Source: CALITV01 sp964415795
Lineage (GTDB): Bacteria > UBP6 > UBA1177 > JAKLFG01
DNA: 64,000 nucleotides
Assembly: GCA_964415795.1 (NCBI GenBank)
Contig: CAYQBN010000010.1
Coordinates: forward strand, 1-64,000
Direction: 5' to 3'
This document shows positions 60,375 through 64,000 of the stretch, one piece after another. A model generated the notes under the pieces. The model did not search any database, had not been told where the DNA came from, and saw only the letters and a list, made by a program, of their open reading frames with translations. Made by a program: the position numbers and the translations under genes. Each line of letters starts with the position of its first letter. Positions within the stretch are counted from its first letter, which is position 1.

Positions 60375-61481
60375 ATGAGTAACAACCTCCTCTTCTCGCC
60401 CCCTTCGGATACGGCGAGCCTCGTGAAACGATCGCTCGCATCGACCGAAAGCGACTTATCCCTGCGACTCGGCACTGAGCATCTTTCGCTTGAGGATTTC
60501 GCGGTACTCCTCTCGCCCGCCATGAACGACGACCTCCTCAAGAAACTCATGGCCGAGAGTGCCCGTCTTACCCGGATCCGTTTCGGCTACGTGCTCTCCC
60601 TCTACATCCCTCTTTACTACGACAACCGTTGTATAAATCTTTGTGATTACTGCGGTTTCAACGCAAGCAACAAGCTCCCGCGGCGCGCACTTTCCCGTCA
60701 TGAAATACGAGAAGAGGCCACCGCGATCCGTGCGCAAGGTTTCACCAACCTGCTCCTTGTCGCCGGCGAACACCCTGAAAGCGCCGATGCCGCGTTCCTC
60801 GTGCCGATCATCCGCGACCTTCACGAAATGGGGTTCCGCTCGGTCTCCATAGAGATCGCTCCCCTTTCTGAAGAAGTATACCGTTCCCTCGTCACCGACG
60901 CACATCTCGACGGTCTTTACATTTACCAAGAGACCTATGACCCCACGGTATATGCCGCTCACCACTGCGGTCCCAAGGCTAACTACGCGTGGAGGCTCGC
61001 TACCCCAGAACGTGGGGCACGCGCTGGTATTCCAAAAATAGGGATTGGATTCCTCCTCGGCCTTGGCGATTGGCGATTCGATGCCATCGCGCTCGCCGCA
61101 CACCTTCTTTTTCTCCAAAAGCACTACTGGCAAACCGAATTCTCCATCAGTTTTCCCCGGATCCGGACCGCGACCGGCGTCGTTGGAGGACCACAACCGG
61201 TATCCGATCGCGAGTTCATCCAACTGGTGTGCGCGCTCCGGCTTCTCTTTCCTGTCACCCCGATGTCACTTTCGACCAGAGAATCTCCCGCCTTCCGGGA
61301 TGCGATCATCCCCTTTGGGTTCACCAACATCTCGGCAGGCAGCTCGACCGCTCCGGGGGGCTACACTAACAAAGGGAATGATCTCGCCCAGTTCGAGGTG
61401 GTAGACAATCGTCCACCCTCGATCGTCGCTGGGGCGCTCAGGGAACGGGGATTCGATCCGGTTTGGAAGGACTGGGAGTAG
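60375..61481 (+). CDS. thiH: 2-iminoacetate synthase (ThiH)
   Basis: 368 residues. The radical SAM motif CxxxCxxC is CINLCDYC, preceded by IPLYYDNRCIN; GEHPESADAAF, IYQETYDP and SSTAPGGYT are ThiH hallmarks. ThiH splits tyrosine to dehydroglycine for the thiazole ring of thiamine. It lacks the C-terminal cysteine domain of HydG. No other thi gene is nearby. Its last 44 bases overlap the end of the opposite-strand SGNH gene. Confidence 0.92.
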   Translation: MSNNLLFSPPSDTASLVKRSLASTESDLSLRLGTEHLSLEDFAVLLSPAMNDDLLKKLMAESARLTRIRFGYVLSLYIPLYYDNRCINLCDYCGFNASNKLPRRALSRHEIREEATAIRAQGFTNLLLVAGEHPESADAAFLVPIIRDLHEMGFRSVSIEIAPLSEEVYRSLVTDAHLDGLYIYQETYDPTVYAAHHCGPKANYAWRLATPERGARAGIPKIGIGFLLGLGDWRFDAIALAAHLLFLQKHYWQTEFSISFPRIRTATGVVGGPQPVSDREFIQLVCALRLLFPVTPMSLSTRESPAFRDAIIPFGFTNISAGSSTAPGGYTNKGNDLAQFEVVDNRPPSIVAGALRERGFDPVWKDWE

Positions 61482-62688
61482 CGGCAACACGTGCCTTCTC
61501 GATCACCCCTTCTGCAATAAGGAGTTCGGCCATCTTGCGGGCAAGTTCACGGTTTCCCCGCGGCGTCATGTGGATGAAATCGTAGAACATGTCATCCGAA
61601 GATCCGTCGAAGATATCGGAAAAGTCACGGAACAGAGAGAATCGGCGCGCTCCCACCTCGTGCCGTACCGCAGAAAGCGCGGCGAGCGAGAAGGCCCCGT
61701 AGTGCGGGTATAGGGTATCGAACACCTTGAGCGCCGACGATTCGAGCGGCGATAGGGGATTTTTATACACGGCATTCGGCATGAAGACAAAGAGCGATCC
61801 CACACCTTTCTCCGAAAGCATCTTCGCCGCCCGCTCCATATCGTCGGTAAATCGCGCACCGAACTCGTGCGCCCGTTCGGCAAGATTCGGCGGGAGAACG
61901 GTGCTGAAGGTCTCCGCAAAAACCACCGGTTCGGGAAGCATACCCCGCTCGCTCTTTACCGCCGTGGCGATGAGACGGGTGACCCGCAGGTAGTCGATCC
62001 ATGTTTTGCGATAGAACGGCTGAAGCGCCTCGATCTGTTCCTCGTTGAATGGACCGTCGTGAGTGAACGGCTCGTGGACACGATAGCCCCACACATAGGC
62101 ATAGTTCACATCGGCACCGCCGGCGTAAAAAACGACAAAATCGGGCTGGATCCGGTCGAAGAGCCGCTCCACGAGCGCGATGTCGCGTTGCAGTTCGTAC
62201 CCTTCGATCCCGAGGTTGTACACGGTGATACGGCACGAGGGGCACCGTTCCCGAAGGTTCTTCTCCACCAGCGCAGGAACCGTCTGGTCGTCTGGGAAAT
62301 AGAGCCCATACGAGATGGAAGCGCCGGTGATGACGATGCGATACTCTCCCGCTTCTTTAGGGGTCACCTCGGGGCCGCGAAAACCGTCACGGTTGATCGA
62401 AATGTAAGGGGTTTTGAACGGACGATACCTATAGAGTATCGTTCCTTTTTCGCAGAACGGGCGCCGGTCAACCTCGAGAAGGGTGTCCCGTATTTTCGCC
62501 GCGACCTCCCACTCTTCCCTCGAGAAAGTACGGGCGATGTAGTATTCTATGTCGTTGCGCACATCCCGGGCATGGAAGATGCGAAGCGCCCCTTCGGCGA
62601 CCACAAGGAAAAGCACGAAAGCCGCCACCAACATACCGGCACGCAGCCTCCACGGAACCGTGTCAAGATCGCTCTTCCACCGTATCAT
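61438..62688 (-). CDS. SGNH/GDSL hydrolase, membrane-anchored
   Basis: 416 residues. N-terminal anchor helix (about 15-35), then an SGNH domain: VITGASISYG with the nucleophile Ser, NLGIEGYELQ, YAGGADVNYAY, and DFIHMTPRGNREL with the Asp-x-x-His pair. Together with the MBOAT gene immediately upstream (no gap) it resembles AlgI/AlgJ or PatA/PatB pairs, in which an MBOAT passes an acyl group across the membrane and an SGNH protein places it on a polymer. The polymer is not identifiable here. Confidence 0.85.
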   Translation of the reverse strand: MIRWKSDLDTVPWRLRAGMLVAAFVLFLVVAEGALRIFHARDVRNDIEYYIARTFSREEWEVAAKIRDTLLEVDRRPFCEKGTILYRYRPFKTPYISINRDGFRGPEVTPKEAGEYRIVITGASISYGLYFPDDQTVPALVEKNLRERCPSCRITVYNLGIEGYELQRDIALVERLFDRIQPDFVVFYAGGADVNYAYVWGYRVHEPFTHDGPFNEEQIEALQPFYRKTWIDYLRVTRLIATAVKSERGMLPEPVVFAETFSTVLPPNLAERAHEFGARFTDDMERAAKMLSEKGVGSLFVFMPNAVYKNPLSPLESSALKVFDTLYPHYGAFSLAALSAVRHEVGARRFSLFRDFSDIFDGSSDDMFYDFIHMTPRGNRELARKMAELLIAEGVIEKARVAATPSPSKPDRIPVP

Positions 62689-64000
62689 CTAGAACCTGAA
62701 ATAGACGAAGGGGTTATAGGATTCCATCGAGCCGTGCACCACCACGGAAAGGAGAAGAAAGAAACAACCCACGGTAAAAAGAACGAGGCTTGCTCTATCG
62801 AATCGACGCCTCTCAGGGAACGCAAGGCGTTCACGGTACGCCACGAGACGCCAGACGATCGTGCGCCAAAGCGGTGCCGCCAAAAACGATCCCAATATAA
62901 GCGCCGCCACGGTTCCCGGCGCGAGGAGTCTTTCCATCGACACCTCCACCGATGCACCGCGCCCGATCATAGCGTTCCAGAAAGCGAACGCTTGCGACAG
63001 GTCGGCGGATCGGAACAGCGCGAAGGTAAAGGTGATGACCAGCCAGAAATAGATGCGCCCGATGAGTGCCCCGCCCCGTTTGAGGATCGCACCGAAACCG
63101 GCATGTTCGAGCGCGAGAAGACTCCCATGGATAAAGCCGAAGAGAATATAGGTCCACGCGGCGCCGTGCCACAGGCCGACCAGCGTAAAGACGAGGATGA
63201 GGTTGAGCGCCGTCCGCCACTCCCCGCCGCGACTCCCGCCAAGCGGGATGTAAAGGTAGTCGCGGAACCACGACGAAAGCGAGATGTGCCAGCGGCGCCA
63301 GAATTCGCGCACCGAGCGACCGATGTAGGGATAATCGAAGTTCTCGGGAAACCGGAAACCGAGCATCTTCCCCAAACCGATCGCCATGTCGGAGTAGCCC
63401 GAGAAATCGAAATAGACCTGTACGACAAAACAGATGGTTCCCAGCCACGCAAGCGGGGTCGTAAGGTCATGAGGCGCGAGCGCGAAGATGCGATCGGTGG
63501 TCGCGGCGACCGTGTTGGCGATGAGCACCTTCTTGGCAAGGCCGATGATGAATCGGCGTAAACCGCCGACGAACGCCGCGAGAGAGACGCGGCGCTGCAC
63601 GATAGCCGCCGCGATATGGCCATAACGAACTATGGGACCCGCGATGAGCTGGGGAAAAAGCGCGATGTAAAGACCTACCTTGAGAGGATCGCGCGTCGTC
63701 TCCACCCGTTCACGATAGCAGTCTATGACATAGCTCATCGCTTGGAAGGTGAAAAAGGAGATGCCGAGGGGGAGATGTATGTTGGGTACCGGCCACAACG
63801 ACATTCCTGCCGCGCCGAGGAACCGGTTCACCTCATTCACGAAAAAGACCGCATACTTGAAAAAGCAAAGCACGGCGACATTCGCGACGAGCGCTCCCGC
63901 CAGTATCCCTTTCCGCCGCCACCCGGGAGCGACACTGGCGATGAGCAAAGCGGCGGCCCAGTTGACGACGATGGAAGCAAGCATGAGGAGAGCGAACCAG
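62689..64000 (-). CDS. MBOAT O-acyltransferase, AlgI-like (runs off right edge)
   Basis: The frame continues past the first visible ATG (63984) to the window end, reading WFALL just before it. That is typical of the interior of AlgI, so about 60 N-terminal residues are missing. Visible marks: HLPLGISFFTFQAMSYVIDCYR, PQLIAGPIVRY, YFDFSGYSDMAIGLGKMLGF, NFDYPYIGRSVREFWRRWHISLSSWFRDYLYIPLGGS in parts, and LVGLWHGAAWTYILFG with the catalytic His. It moves acetyl or another acyl group to the periplasmic side. Confidence 0.93.
   Translation of the reverse strand, partial: WFALLMLASIVVNWAAALLIASVAPGWRRKGILAGALVANVAVLCFFKYAVFFVNEVNRFLGAAGMSLWPVPNIHLPLGISFFTFQAMSYVIDCYRERVETTRDPLKVGLYIALFPQLIAGPIVRYGHIAAAIVQRRVSLAAFVGGLRRFIIGLAKKVLIANTVAATTDRIFALAPHDLTTPLAWLGTICFVVQVYFDFSGYSDMAIGLGKMLGFRFPENFDYPYIGRSVREFWRRWHISLSSWFRDYLYIPLGGSRGGEWRTALNLILVFTLVGLWHGAAWTYILFGFIHGSLLALEHAGFGAILKRGGALIGRIYFWLVITFTFALFRSADLSQAFAFWNAMIGRGASVEVSMERLLAPGTVAALILGSFLAAPLWRTIVWRLVAYRERLAFPERRRFDRASLVLFTVGCFFLLLSVVVHGSMESYNPFVYFRF

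Noticed and set aside
60375..61481. HydG (hydrogenase maturase) instead of ThiH
   Set aside because: The protein is shorter and lacks HydG's extra C-terminal Cys motif.
61867..63561. A 564-codon plus-strand open frame opposite the SGNH and MBOAT genes
   Set aside because: It crosses two well-supported genes antisense and lacks domains.

Overview
The window is a gap-containing draft assembly from a Gram-negative bacterium with a two-membrane envelope. It carries bamA, skp, lolA, two lolC/E genes, lolD, lnt and at least thirteen predicted lipoproteins. Several protein types are typical of uncultured deltaproteobacterial or Myxococcota-like lineages: Asp/Glu-rich lipoproteins ending in DUF4215, DUF1566 or SBBP-type modules, an MJ0042-type zinc-ribbon protein and an MshEN-only protein. 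That taxonomic placement is an inference from protein style; no rRNA or marker tree is available here. There are three runs of N (36571-36615, 40106-40205, 46577-46586), each interrupting a coding region. No rRNA, tRNA, IS element, prophage or CRISPR array was seen, and no gene-free stretch exceeds 300 bases.

Layout. 1-459: start of a type I restriction methyltransferase (hsdM) running off the left edge. 586-9305: a TPR lipoprotein, a divergent zinc-ribbon/TPR membrane protein and a very large alpha-2-macroglobulin-like lipoprotein with a CAEQ thioester motif. 9314-14336: rnhB and hemW on the minus strand, then an M23 peptidase, a PA-domain lipoprotein and an HD hydrolase on the plus strand. 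14362-39109: about 25 kb entirely on the minus strand. In transcription order it holds a giant coiled-coil protein, a CpoB-like lipoprotein, two propeller/surface lipoproteins, lolA and a SNF2 ATPase; then etfB-etfA-acyl-CoA dehydrogenase; then, from a new promoter, a small lipoprotein, lysS, two lolC/E genes, lolD, bamA, skp, endA and another lipoprotein. 39168-39806: a CPBP membrane protease. 39910-45697: an M28 metallopeptidase with an unusual nested-domain architecture and a six-hairpin glycosidase-like lipoprotein. 45766-51872: an MshEN protein, an ECF sigma factor, a zinc anti-sigma factor, a secreted low-complexity protein, an outer-membrane barrel, a seven-bladed propeller lipoprotein and a Cys-rich lipoprotein. 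51883-57641: ispD-phoH-pgpH-ybeY-lnt on the minus strand. 57759-60227: a DUF1566 lipoprotein. 60375-64000: thiH, then an SGNH/MBOAT acyl-transfer pair whose MBOAT gene runs off the right edge.

The unifying theme is envelope building. The window holds machinery that acylates (Lnt), extracts (LolC/E/D), carries (LolA) and inserts (BamA, Skp) outer-membrane components, beside many of the lipoproteins that would be its clients. All the lipoproteins avoid Asp at +2 although many become Asp-rich shortly afterwards. Promoters are close to the classical sigma-70 consensus, and two of them place the expected transcription start almost on the start codon.
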